DNA of 64,000 bases from the NCBI RefSeq assembly GCF_004337985.1, contig NC_043743.1, positions 3,146,543 to 3,210,542 on the forward strand, given 5' to 3'. This DNA is from Pyricularia pennisetigena. Its lineage: Eukaryota > Ascomycota > Sordariomycetes > Magnaporthales > Pyriculariaceae. A program made the translations under genes and the position numbers. Position 1 is the stretch's first letter. Each line of letters opens with the position of its first letter. The notes below the pieces were generated by a model that saw only the letters and a program-made list of their open reading frames with translations, was not told where the DNA came from and searched no databases. Positions 32,845-45,400 of this stretch are shown in pieces.

Positions 32845-32940
32845 GGTAAAAACAGGCCTTATAAAGGCCCTGCGACCGTACTTTAATGCAGTCGGCTTCA
32901 TTTTTCATGCGCGCAGCCAATTGAACAGCGGCATAATTAA
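32845..32940 (+). mobile_element. Foldback MITE left-half fragment
   Basis: ACAGGCCTTATAAAGGCCC through GCGCGCAGCCAATTGAACAG matches the left half of the MITE at 18751-18902; the right inverted repeat is missing. Confidence 0.65.
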
Positions 32941-32947
32941 CAGGTTA

Positions 32948-33158
32948 TAAGTATGGGTTGCTAACAGGGGTTTAGGCATTAGGCTAGGTGCGGCGTGGTG
33001 TTAGTGGCGCTACAAAACCTGTAATTACAGAGTTTGAATGCATTAAATGCATTAAAATGGTACACTAATTTTGGGATTAATAACTTAAATTTATTAATGG
33101 GGGACATTTTGCTTTATTTCCCTTATATACCCTCCAATATCGAAATGGGGGTCCGCAC
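32948..33158 (-). repeat. Family-1 Copia LTR fragment
   Basis: TATGGGTTGCTAACAGGGG through CGAAATGGGGGTCCGCAC, cut by TAGTCTC copy 7 at 33159; the remaining LTR part is not found on the far side. Confidence 0.7.
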
Positions 33159-34215
33159 TAGTCTCAGGGCTTAGACTAGAGCCCCATGCTTCGCAGTGGG
33201 GACCGAACGCTCCATGTACCTTCCGCCACATGGCTTTTCGACCAATTAGATTGGCCGAAAAGATCGCGCTCGTTCTAGTCTGAGGACGATCTGTCGCATT
33301 TCGCCGTTTATAGCGGGTATATATATTGTATTCGCACTAAAATAGCAAAAAGAAAATGGTATAACTATAGTATGCAATTGAATATTTGATTGAAAAATAA
33401 ATAGAGATTGTTAGAATATAAAATAACCTTCGTTGGATTGACTAGAGCTTGGTGACTTTTTGAATCAAGACCGCGATCTCAGGACTAATTCGCTTGGAAA
33501 GATACTTAAATATCCAGTAGAATTTGTAGTTTTTCATTATACTTAATTATTATTTTGAATAATGGCATATAATATTGAGCTGAGGTTAAGATGTATTATT
33601 TATAGTTTAGCGGACGTAGAACTGCAAAGTGCATGCAATTAATGTTTGAAATAACAATTTAATTCAAAGTTTTATATTAATTAATAATTTATTTAAAAAC
33701 TAAACAATTTACGCAAATGTTGGCAAAAGTAAAAAGGACTTAGTATGTCCATCTGTCTATAAATTTATTTATAGATGTTATTTGACCTTTCTTTTACAAA
33801 TTTTGTTTAATTAAATAAAGCAAAAAATACAAAAATAGCGGAGATTTAGCATTCGTGTAAATTAAAAGATAATATAAGTGGGTTTCACTAATCTAATCTG
33901 ACGTTAACGTTTGTTTGTATATTTGATCCAATCCCTCAAGCTTTGGTTTTATTATCGTTAAATTGGGTAAAGATCTAAAAAAGTTTCAATTCTAAATTAT
34001 ATACGAAAATGTGTATACTTTGCCTATCCGCTTATTTAACTGCTTATATAGTACGGTCTATACACCCAAATTTAAATATAACGGTATATATATATACGAC
34101 CCTCCACGTGCAAAAATTATAAAATTTGATTGAAAATTAAAAATAATATCAAAAGAAATCGAAAATCGAAAAAGCAGTACCGCCATAAACGGATTAAGGG
34201 CAGGTGGTATCCAGG
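33159..34215 (-). mobile_element. TAGTCTC element copy 7, single unit, left end missing
   Basis: Right terminus in reverse orientation (TAGTCTCAGGGCTTAGACTA, CTTCGCAGTGGGGACC hairpin). It has one internal unit (ACCCTCCACGTGCAAAAATT at about 34100) and extends to ACCGCCATAAACGGATTAAG and a little beyond, then leaves the family sequence at about 34215. Confidence 0.7.
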
Positions 34216-34347
34216 TTTTAACTAACGAACCGTATACAAAAGATTTTGGATCCATAAAATAGGCCTACCAATTCTTATCATTAACGATATTTCTTTTTAA
34301 CATTTATCGTAACGGTGGAATGATGTCGAAATTTCAGTCGCAAAAGT
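34216..34347. other. Short unassigned spacer between TAGTCTC copies
   Basis: About 130 bp with no match elsewhere in the window that I can see. Confidence 0.3.
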
Positions 34348-35456
34348 TAGTCTCAGGGCTCATCCCTGAAGCCCAGAGCTCCACAATTAATCCACTTCGT
34401 TCCGCTTCGCTCCATTTCGTGGCTCAATTGCGGCTTTGCAATGTACCTGTGGGTCCATCCAAAGAACGCTTTGGTTCAGGTTTGAGGACAATTTGTCGAT
34501 TTTTGTCGCTTATGGCGGTATTTTCGTTAATTCGGCGACTAATACTCCGTTATAAAAAAATGAATAGAAATTATAAAAATAAGCGGTTTGTACGTTAAAA
34601 ATACTATTTAATACCGTTATTAATAATAATTTAATTTATATTTTGATATGTACAATTGGGCAAACTTGTTAGACCCAGCCCTTAATTCGCTTACGGCGGT
34701 ACTATTTTTTTGGTTTTATTTCGATTTTCGATTTCTTTTTACATTATTTTTATCTTTTGACCAAATGTTAAGCTTTCTGCACGTGGGGGGTTGTATGCGT
34801 ATAAATAACGGTGTATCGGGTTTTGGTATAAATACCTGATTATATAAGCCGTTCAATAAGCTAATAGGTAAGGTATATATAATTTTGTGTATAGTTTACA
34901 ATCGAAACGCTTTAATACTTTTACCAATTCTGTCGATAATATAACCAAAGTTTCAGGGATTGAATTACGTATATATGCAAACGTCGACGTGAGACACATT
35001 TTCTAATACTAGCGTTGATTATGCTTTGATTAAAAAAATGGTAAGATTGTATTGTTCATATATTTTTTATTTTCTTTAATAGACTAAATTTGGTCAAAAA
35101 GTCGTTAAATGATATTTATAAATAATAGTTCAATGCAATTGCTATATTCAAGTTTCTTCCAATTTCACAAATAATTGGGCGCAATATTGAGTTTTTCCAC
35201 AAATTATTAATTAAAATAAAACTATTGATATAATATTTATTATAAGCGATAATTGCATGCACTATCCACCGCTACGTTAAATCAAAGGCCGTTTTTATAT
35301 AAACTAACTTTATCGCTACCAAATTCTATTATTTCAAATAATAAATTAAATATAATAGAATACATGGAAAATTAGAAAATATATTTAATACGCGAAATAT
35401 CTATATAATTAAAAGAGCTATACCAACGGTCCTTGCGTCAAAGAAATGTAAAAAAT
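34348..35456 (+). mobile_element. TAGTCTC element copy 8, single unit, right end missing
   Basis: TAGTCTCAGGGCTCATCCC left end intact; one internal unit (TTTCTGCACGTGGGGGG at about 34770). It is cut by copy 9 at 35457. Confidence 0.7.
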
Positions 35457-37314
35457 TAGTCTCAGTGCTTAGACTAGACCCCCCTGCTTCGCAGTGGGGA
35501 CTGAACGCTCCATAAACCTTTTAGCCAAATGGCTTTTCAACCAATTACAATGGCCGAAAAGAACGCGCTCGTTCTAGTTTGAGGATATTTTGTCCTATTT
35601 CGCCAGTTATAGCGGTACTAGTAATAATATACCTAATGCTGCAATATCACTAATAACTATTTTTTTAGTATAAGGATAATTTGTCGCATTTTGCCGTTTA
35701 TTGCGGGTATGTACAATATATTCGCACTATAACGGCAAAAGAATGCTATAACTATAATATGTAATTGAATATTCGAATAAACGAATAAATAAAAGTTATT
35801 AGAATATAAAATAACCTGTGTTAGATTAATTGGAATTTGGTGACTATTTTCATAATAACTGTGTATTTGTAGCTAGCGTATTTGGAAAGATACTTAAATA
35901 GTTAGTAAAGTTTATACTTGTTAGTTATATGCGTTATTTGGCATGTAATGGGTCCACTTTAATTTGTATATAAGCCACAATAGATAGTGCCGAAGTGGGG
36001 TTGTTGGGGCTATCGGATTTTCCGTTATATTTTGTGTGTTGCAGGAGTTGCGATTCAAAATGTCAGCGAGTGGGGTTTCACCCTGTACCGGGTTTAACAC
36101 CCACCCTGCACTTACGAGTCCGCTACCCTGTACCGGGTTGAAATTTTTCACCAAATCAGCAAATCAGTGCGGACCCAGAAATGGTTTATTTGCAAATAAA
36201 AATGTTTTTTCAACAACGTATATAAAATAATTTTTCGGAAAATCGTGTGCGGCACCGGAGCCCTTTGCGGGGTGCGGACCCCCATTTAATATCGAAAAAT
36301 ATATAAGGGAGGGAAAGCAAAATCTCCCCAACCAATAAATCAAATCTATTAATCCCAAAATTAGTGAACCATTTTAATAAATAATTTAGTGCATTTAAGC
36401 CCTGCAATTACAGGTTTTTACAATATAATTAGCACCACGCCGCACCAAGGTTAATGCCTAAACCCCTGTTAGCAACCATATTATTAACAGTAATTTTTCA
36501 TTATATCTAATTCCCATTTTAAATAATCGTATATCATATTAACTTAAAAGTGAATTACAAAATTTATAGCGTGGCGGACCTAAAGCTGCAAAGTGCATGC
36601 ACTGATTAATTTAAACGAAAGTTTTAATAGTTCTTTTATGTTAATTATTAATTTATGCAAAATCTGAATAATTTACGCAAATATCGGTAAAATTAAAAAA
36701 ACTTTAGTGTATTGATTCTTTTATACATTTACAAATAAAAATTATTTACTTTGTTTTTTTTTAATTTTATTTGATCAAATAAGGCAAAAAATACAAAAAT
36801 AACACAAGTTTAGCCTCATTTTATATAAAGGAATAACAAAAGCGGGTATTGTAAATCGGATCTTACGTTGACGTTTGTATATATACGTAATCCACTCCTT
36901 AAAACTTTGGTTTTGTTAATGTGAAAATTTGTAAAAATATGAAAGCGTTTCGATTATAAATTATATACAAAATGAAATATACTTTACCAATTCGCATATT
37001 TAACGCTTTATATAGTCGGATATATACATCAAACTGTAGTATTATACTATGTACATATAAACCACCCCCCACGTGCAGAAACTACAAAATCTGGCGGAAA
37101 ACAAAAATAATATAATATTAATTAAACAAAGCAAAAAATTTATAAAATACATATTCAGTATCTTTTGTTATAAAAAGGCTTTTAAAGCCAATATTATAAA
37201 TTAAATTGATTTTGGACGCTTATTTATATACGTAATCCAGGCCTTACAGCTTTGGTTTTATTATCGTTAAAATTAGTAAAAATATAAACAAGTTTTGATT
37301 GTAAATTATATCCA
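35457..37314 (-). mobile_element. TAGTCTC element copy 9, interrupted by Copia LTR
   Basis: Right terminus in reverse orientation (TAGTCTCAGTGCTTAGACTA). A solo Copia LTR is inserted at 35919-36489. Two internal units follow (boundary near 37080-37100); the left end is cut off by the LTR at 37315. Confidence 0.7.
35919..36489 (+). repeat. Family-1 Copia solo LTR inside TAGTCTC copy 9
   Basis: TGTTAGTTATATGCG to ATATTATTAACA. TAGTCTC sequence continues on both sides. The flanks ATACT/GTAAT are only an approximate 5-bp TSD. Confidence 0.75.
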
Positions 37315-37866
37315 TGTTAACAATATGGGTTGCTCATAGGGGTTCAGGCATTAGCCTAGGTGCGGCGTGGTGCTAGCTGAACTATAAAAACCTGTATTTA
37401 CAGGGTTTAAATGCACTAAATTCACTAAAATGGTTCACTAATTTTGGGATTAATAAATTTAATTTATTTGTGGGGGAAACTTTGCTTTGTCTCCCTTACA
37501 TACTCTCCGACATCGAAATGGGGGTCCGCACCCCGCAAAAGGTTCCGGTACCGCACACGATTTTCCGAAAAATTATTTTGTATACGTTGTTGAAAAAACA
37601 CCCTCATTTCCATACAAACCATTTTTAGGTTCGCACTAATTTGCTAATTTGGTGAAAATTTCAACCCGGTACAGGGTAACTAACTCGTAGGTGCAGGGTG
37701 GGTGTTAAACCCCATTCGCTGACATTTTGAATCGCAATTCCTGCAACGTATAAAATATAATAGAAAATCCGACAGCCCCAACAGCCCCACTTCGGCACTA
37801 TTTATTGTGGTTTATATACAGATAGAAGTGGACCTATTATATGCTAAATAACGTATATAAATAACA
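37315..37866 (-). repeat. 3' LTR of a family-1 Copia (no. 4)
   Basis: TGTTAACAATATGGG to TATAAATAACA, followed by CCCCCTTTTTTTT, the reverse of the polypurine tract. Confidence 0.8.
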
Positions 37867-38118
37867 CCCCCTTTTTTTTGCTACTACTTATATAAAGTCG
37901 GAAATAAAAATACATAAAAAATAAAACCCCCAAAAAAGAGATCCCCCTTATGTCCTAACCCGACTCGAACTCCCGATATAAACCCCCTGAATAATTTAAC
38001 CCTTTATACCGACCTTTTACCCCCGAAATGGACGAACCCCCGAATTGGAAAAAAACCCCAAAATTGTAATAACCCCCGGATTCGAACCCCCGATTTGCAT
38101 AATATTAACCCACGGAAT
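37867..38118 (-). pseudogene. Copia no. 4 3' UTR fragment
   Basis: Polypurine tract complement and the 3' UTR lines (CCCCGAATTGGAAAAAAACC, CCCGGATTCGAACCCCC) as at 7185-7420 and 41779-42020. It stops at the gypsy no. 2 LTR (38119). The pol piece at 62784-64000, also on the minus strand, may be the other side of the same element. Confidence 0.7.
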
Positions 38119-38307
38119 TATTATAGGGTAAGCCAACGGCCTTGGGACCGTTAAATATCCTTATTGGTATTATTATTAACGCTGGGAGAAAAAGGGAGGA
38201 AAAGGTGTATGTCCGGGTCGTGGTAATATCCTTCCCTTTATATATTATCCCTAACCCGCTTTTATATTTTATTACGTAATACGTGTTTCAAATACGAATT
38301 TATAATA
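38119..38307 (-). repeat. 3' LTR of gypsy no. 2
   Basis: Reverse complement of the gypsy no. 1 LTR: ATTATAGGGTAAGCC...ACGGCCTTGGGACCG to CAAATACGAATTTATAATA, about 189 bp. Outer TG changed to TA. Confidence 0.8.
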
Positions 38308-41218
38308 TAACCCGTATTCGCCCGTCCTTTATCGGGTGTTATCCCTATTTGGAGGTATAAAAACAATCCAGCGGGCGCGTACCCTATTATAATTTACCCG
38401 TCCATTATTTTGGGTGGTGTAAACCCGTAATCGGGTTTTGTTTATTTATTTTCGGCCGCGGTTATATCGCGGGTTTTTTATCCCCCGTTCGGTTTGCGGG
38501 CGGTTATCGTGGTTTGCCTTTTTTTCATTTTGGGTGGTATAAATCCATAGTCGAATTTTGTTTTCCCGCCTTTAGTTGCGATTATATCGTGGTTTTTTTG
38601 TCGTATTTACCGGCTACGGGTGGTTGTCGCGGTTTATTTTCCTTTTATTTTGGGCGGTATAGGGCCGTGGTCGGCTTTTACCCTTTTGTTTTTGGCTGGA
38701 GTGGTATCGTGGTTTTTTTATCGTACCTGCCGTTTACGGGTGGTTATCGCGGTTTACCTTCCTTTTACTTTAAACGGTATAAGTTTATTTATTTATTAGT
38801 ACAATTTATTTCCCGTAATAATTGCGGTTTTTATTTTTCGCATTTTTCCCGCGTTATCGTCCTGGTCCTTTTTCCTTTCCAATTTTTTTTCCATTCGAAT
38901 TTCTTTTGTATTTTAATTCTTTTTCGTCCCCGTTTCCTCCTTTTTTTACCATTTTATCGATTTTTTCCCGTTTTTTTATCGTTTTATTTCTTATTTGTAC
39001 TGCTTTTATTTCGTCGATTTTCGTTTCCTATTCGTTTTTATTTATTATTTATATCGTTATTTATCGTTACCAATTCGCCGTTACCATATCCCGGGTCTTT
39101 ACTTTTTTAATCGCGTCGTAAATGGCGTTTGGATAAACCAATACCGGTAATGGAAATGGCCGGCCTTTTTACCGTGGTGGTTAATTATTTTCATCGTATA
39201 ACGATAACGGTCGCCCATTTGTGAATTATATCGATTAAATACTAAGTAAATGGTATCGTTAACTTGTATTCGCAGCGTTTTCGTCGCGTTATCGGTGCCG
39301 CGGAATTGCAAAATAATTTAAATAATAACGAATATACCGTTCCGGAAAATATATTTATTTTTTGCGTTTTTTGCGTAAAAACGTCCAAAATAAATAGCGT
39401 TTGGGAGTATGGCCTTACCCCCGACGGTATTGGTTACCAGCGATATTACGATATTAAAAAATCGTATTATTATTACAGCGAAACCGCCTACGCTTTTAAT
39501 TTTATTTTTCGCCGCCGTTTGCGAAAATTAAAAACCACGATTTATAATGGTCGTTATATCGTCCAACCTTTAATTAAAAACTTTATTGTGGATAATACAA
39601 AAATCCCTGGCAAAAATACCGTGCTATTTCGAAATTCTTTTAGCGCGTATATTAATTAAATCCGCGTTTACTAAAACGTATAAAATAAAATAATTAATTC
39701 CGGGGCCGCGACGACCCCTACCAAAACCATTATTTTTACTATTATACTTAATACTTTTTTTCGTAGCGTCGGTAATTATAACCGTTAATTGGTACAAATT
39801 TTCGTACGCGGTTTTATTTATTTGGAGGTGCGTTTAATTTTTTCAATATATAATTTTTTCGATAACGTTATTAAATTTTAAATTTTTTAAAAATTTAATA
39901 CGTCGCGTTATAAAAAAAACCTGCAAAAGGCGCGCGAAATAATAATTTTTTCGCTATTTTAATTACCGTCCTAACCCTTTCCCCCGCTGTTTTTATGCGC
40001 CGATTTCGCCACGCGTATTCCTTACGCCTTTTCGCCTTTATTATTACCATACCCCGTCGCCGTTTCGAGGTTTTTTTTTCGCGTTACCCCGTCGTATTTC
40101 GTTTTATTCGTACCCCGAATTGGTATAGATTTGGTTTTTCGCGCCCCCGTACTCCTATTTCGCCGCGCCTTCGTATTTTTGGTCGTAATATGGGCAAAAA
40201 CCCGTTTTTTAAAAAATCCTGTTGTAAACCTTTTTTAATCGAAAACGCTATACGTCGTCGTACCGCCCTATTGCGGGAAATTAACCAATTCGTTAAATAA
40301 TAGGAATTCCCGATTTTTAAAAACGACGCGAAAAATAATAAAATGAAAAGAAAACGTTAAAATAAAAAAAGGGAATAAGGAGGAGGGAAATTTGGATAAT
40401 AAATCGGAAACGTATAATTCGGTTTTTAATTAATATTTTATCGCCGTGCAAAATTATCGTTTTATATTATATACGTTAGTTTAATTTGAAAATTGGGTGG
40501 GTGGGATACGGTTACGCCGCCCTCGGAATAGGCGCGATTTATAAAATCGTCGGTTTGTTTTTATTATTTTTCGCCCCGGTAAAAGGTTTAATTTTGCGTA
40601 TTATTTTTACCGTACGTTTGGTTAAATTAATATTTATTTTAAATTTATTGCTTCGCTTTTTTACCGGGGAATTGTCGATTTTTTAATTAATTATAACAAA
40701 TCCTTAATCCGGTTAAATATTTAATTGTTAACGTCGTTTCGATATTAGGTTATTATTTATTTGGGCCGGCCCCCATTTTATTTCGAATTCGTCCAATACC
40801 CGTATATTTTCCACCGTTACCAAATTTTCCCACGTGGGTTCGTCGTATTTTTTCCATTTTACCAAAATTCTACGTTTACGTCCTCTGCCTATTACGTTTT
40901 TCGCGGCCGAAATTTCTTTTATTACCTATTCCTCCGCGGTTTCGTTATCCAAATTTAATAGGATTAATAACGGGCCGGGCTTAATATTAGTACGAATTTG
41001 GGACGGTTATAGGTTATCCGCGGCTTTTTCAATTAATTTTACGTAATAAATGGGGTGAATTTTGTCGGGACGTTTAACGTAACCGTTAATGGTATAAAAA
41101 TCGTTACGACCGTATATTTATTCGCGACGAAATTGAATTTCTTTTCGGGCGGTTAGTTTTAACGTTTCGTAAATTGAAAAAGATTTTATCCCCTATTTTA
41201 AAACGGTCCGCTGGTTTC
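38308..41218 (-). pseudogene. Gypsy no. 2, 3' tail and chromodomain region
   Basis: Minus-strand relic of the same gypsy as 54095-61756. From the right it holds the end of integrase, a chromodomain at about 40790-40945 (ILVKWKKYDEPTWEN), and then a roughly 2.4-kb tail with no pol domain. That tail includes 120-bp tandem repeats at 38411-38771. Short open stretches on the opposite strand (39264-39659, 39995-40300) have relatives in gypsy no. 1 but no recognised domain. Confidence 0.7.
38411..38771 (-). repeat. 120-bp tandem repeats, 3 units (gypsy no. 2)
   Basis: The anchor TGGGTGGT/TGGGCGGT/TAAACGGT recurs at 38411, 38531, 38651 and 38771, exactly 120 bp apart. It is the same array as in gypsy no. 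1, which has 4 units. Confidence 0.85.
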
Positions 41219-41223
41219 CGTAT

Positions 41224-41778
41224 TTTTAACAATATGGGTTGCTAACAGGGGGTTAAGGCATTAGCCTAGGTGCGGCGTGGCGCTAATTGCGTTGTAAAAG
41301 CCTGTCATTCAAGGGTTTATATACACTAAATTCACTAATTTTGGGATTAATAAATTTAATTCATTGGTGGGGGAAATTTTGCTTTGTCTCCCTTACATAC
41401 TTTCCGACATCGAAATGGGGGTCCGCACCCCGCAAAAAGTTCCGGTACCGCACACGACTTTCCGAAAAATTATTTTATATACGTTGTTGAAAAAACACCC
41501 TCATTTCCATACAAACCATTTCTGGGTTCGCATTTATTTGCTAATTTGGTGAAAATTTCAACCCGGTACAGGGTAGCTGATTTGTAAATGCAAAATGGGT
41601 ATTAAACCCGGTATAAGGTGAAACCCTATTCGCTAATTTTAAATCGCAACTCCTACAATATATAAAATATAATAAAAAATTTGACAATTTTAGCAGCCCC
41701 ATTTCGGCACTATTTATTGTGGTTTATATACAAATAAAAGTGGACCTATTATATGCTAAATAACGCATATAATTAATA
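41224..41778 (-). repeat. 3' LTR of Copia no. 2
   Basis: TTTTAACAATATGGG to CGCATATAATTAATA, then CCCCCTTTTTTTGC (polypurine tract complement). Confidence 0.85.
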
Positions 41779-42449
41779 CCCCCTTTTTTTGCTACTATTT
41801 ACATAAAGTCGGAAAAGAAAAGTACATAAAAATAAAACTTTAAAAAGATCCCTGTTGTGTCCCAACCCGATTTGAACTCCCGATATAAACCCCCTGGATA
41901 ATTAAGCCCTTTATACCGACCTGTAACCTCCGAAATGGACGAACCCCCGAATTGGAAAAAACCCCCAAAATTATAATAACCCCCGGATTCGAACCCCCGA
42001 TTCGTATAATATTAACCCACGGAATTAATTATGAAACCAGGTAATTAATTTGGTTATTCGTTGGTAATAATCCAGACCAGGCATATTATATAGGGTATTT
42101 CGAATGCGTAAATCGCCCAAAATACGAGTTTATTCAATTTTAATTCAATTTTTGGTATAAGGTCGGTATAAAGTGCTTATTAAGCAACCTATGCAGGGTA
42201 AATTCGGGTAATACGGCCGGTATTAGGCTAATAAAAATCCAATATTTGCAAACAAAGGAAATGTAATAGGTAATTAGTTAACGAACTAATTAAATACCCT
42301 AAAATTTAGTAGGTAAAAACTAAACTTTTAGGGGTTTAAGCCTTATAAATTTTAAAAAAAATTAATAATTTGGAAACGTCAGGGGTTTTGTTAGGCCATT
42401 AGAGGGTATTTATTTCAATTCCAGGTATTTTAAAGTTATTAATCTTTTT

Positions 42450-45400
42450 GTAATTAACTCCCATACGTAATGAAATTTTGATAACGTATATTTAATACGT
42501 TAATGGTGGGTAGGGTTATATGCGTTAACGATAAAGTTTATATTATTTCCAAATATTGTAACAGGGCTTTTTATAGGTAATCCAATCGTTATAAATAAAT
42601 TTTTAAACCATTGTGCTTTACGCAGGGCTTCCGTTAAAGTATCGGTTTCGGTTTTTGGAATGTTTAAAACTATAATATTAACTTTTTTTGCATTTCCACG
42701 TTATAGGGCCCCCAAATAAGGTATACAAATATCCGTAAATGGATTTTGAATCTTCCCTAGCCCCGGCAAAATTGCTATTATTAAAACCCAGTAATTTTAG
42801 GCCTTTAAAACCCTTTATTAATAAATTAGGTGGTAATTCGGCTTTAAATATTTTATTTCCGTAACAAATAAATAAGGATTTAATAACATTAAATAACGTA
42901 ATAAGCTTTTAACTGCCGTTAAATGGATTGTAATAGTTTTTATTAAAAAAAGTAAAAACTACTGAACCGCAAAACCGATATCCGGGCGCGTTAACAACAT
43001 TAAATATATAAAAGTGCCGATAATACGTTGTAATAATTTGACTTCCAACGCATTTACGGGTTTACCCCCATTATATTTTAGCACACCCGGTTATAAAAAA
43101 ACAAATATAGGTTTCCAGTTAATTAATCCGAACGTTGTTAATACTTTCTTTATATATTAATTTTAATGGAACCAAAATAGGCGTTTAAGCTTATCCCTTA
43201 TAATTTAAACGCTTAAAAAATAGGTTGCAGGGCCCCTGTTTTCCAACGCGTATACCTTATTAAAACGGGTTTTCAAGTCCTGAATATATTGCAATTTAGG
43301 TCCTATTAGCAGGCAGTCGTTTACAAAGGTGACGATAAAATGTTTGGATTTAACGTTATAAAAAACAGCGGGATTAGAGATTAATGTTTTAAAACCTTTT
43401 TTAAAAAGTAGGGTTTTAAGTTTGTTTTGCTATTTTTTTGGACCCTGTTTTAAACTATATAGCGCTTTTTTCAATTATATAACCTGCAATTTTTTCGGGT
43501 TATAACCCATTTCCACTAAACTTTTAGCGGTGGTAGGGTTACAATTTTTTGCCCATTCGTTAAAACCGTTTGGAATTTTTAAATATATATTTACGCCGGT
43601 AAGGTTATTATTTAAAAACGCACCGATAAACTCGATCTGTTTTATTTCCCAATTTTGTGTATTAGCTATAACTAATAATATACGCCAGGTAAATGGTATA
43701 TTAGTGTTAGCAAAAATTTCGATATAATTTAGGTTTTCGACCTGTAAAAAACCCCCAATAACAAACCTAATTTTGTATTTTATAAACTTATTATTTTTAC
43801 CCTTTTTTAATTTAAATACCGGCCGGGTAGAAACGAGTCTACGGCCTGTAGGCATTTTAATTTTCGGGATAAAACGGAAGGTTTTTGCAGTAATAATTTG
43901 GTCGAATTTAAACGCTAAAACAACTAACTATTTAATATTTTCAAAGCTATTTAAGGCCTGTTGGTAATTATTTGGTTCACCATTTTTAGTGGGTTTTTTC
44001 TTTATTTTTTTTTGGTTTAAAAACAAAAATAATGCACGTAATTTATATCCATTAAATCTGGGTTTTCGAACTGCGAATTTAACTCTATATTCTATATTTT
44101 AAGCGTTAAAAACACCGGAACTTCCGTTATTTTAAATACTGGATTAAATACCGCTACCGTTATAGGTTTTGGGGGGCGAACGGTAGCTTATACAAATTTG
44201 GCGGGCACTATATTTTCAGGGTTTAAATACCCTGTAACGGGTGGTAACTGCCCTATAACCAGTGGTAAATACCCTATATTTTCAGGTTTTTTTAGGGGAT
44301 AATTATCCGTTGGAACGCTGTTAATTTCGTTTTTAGGTTTAAAATTAAAATCCCCTTTGAAATTTATATTTTCCCCTTTTATAATTTGTAACGTTTCCCT
44401 TGGAATAGCCAAATTTTTAACGTATATACCCTTTATAATTTTTACGGTAAAAGTTTTGTATACGGCCCGTTTAACGGGTACGTAAACCAATATTGTAGAA
44501 TTTGATAAATGGGTTAAAAGTTTCACCGTTTCGGTGCGGGGAACCAATTTATTAAGTTTTTGGCGTTTTTCCAGCGGTATAATAACCTGGTATATAGTAA
44601 TAATAGCCCGAAAATGCCCTAAATTGGGTTTATACGGTAATCCAGGTTGGAATTTGGAATAAAATTCCTCGTAAAGTGTTAAATCCCTATTAATTACCGT
44701 TATACGGTTAATTAAACTAACCACGGTAAATAATAAATAATACTATAAATATAATGGTAAACCCGCCGTTATAATGGTAAACCAAAGCTTATCCAGAATA
44801 ACTTTAACGGACCGTTCCGTTAATCCGTTTTGGCCGTGGTTATGGGGATTCGAAATGCTAAAATTAACACTTTTGTTTGTAAACCAATTTTAAAAGTTTA
44901 TATTAACCTCGTACCCCTTATTGAAGTGAAAATTTAAAGGGTAGCGCCCGTACGTAGCCTTTAAACCCCTAAAAAAGCCTTTAATAACCATTAACACCGT
45001 AGGTCTGGTTTTATTTTTTAATGGGATAAACCACCGAAAACGTGATTTTTGGTCCACTAATAATAAGAATCCGGTTTTTTGGTGTAAGGATTAGGTTTAA
45101 GGGTTATTGTATTACCCTTTATAAAATTGAAAATATTAGGGGGTATAAGGAGTGCGACCTTATTTGTACGCCTAATAAAAATGATTTTAATATAAATAAT
45201 ATAAATAATTACCCTAATTTTGTCGAATTTAAGTAAACCCTTTATAATTTTAACGGTTTTTTTTAGCAATAATAGCCCTATATGCCCTAAACGCCTGTAT
45301 TATAACAGGGCCTTTTGGGCCTGGATTTCGTTACAATTACCTGTAATTCCATTTCCTTTAGGGATCAACCAACCGTCCGTAATCCGTTTTAAGCTTGAAA

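Noticed and set aside
38514..39110. 198-codon plus-strand open frame
   Set aside because: It runs through the 120-bp repeats and tail of gypsy no. 2 opposite to its pol; its aromatic repeat composition follows from the repeat DNA, and no domain is recognisable.
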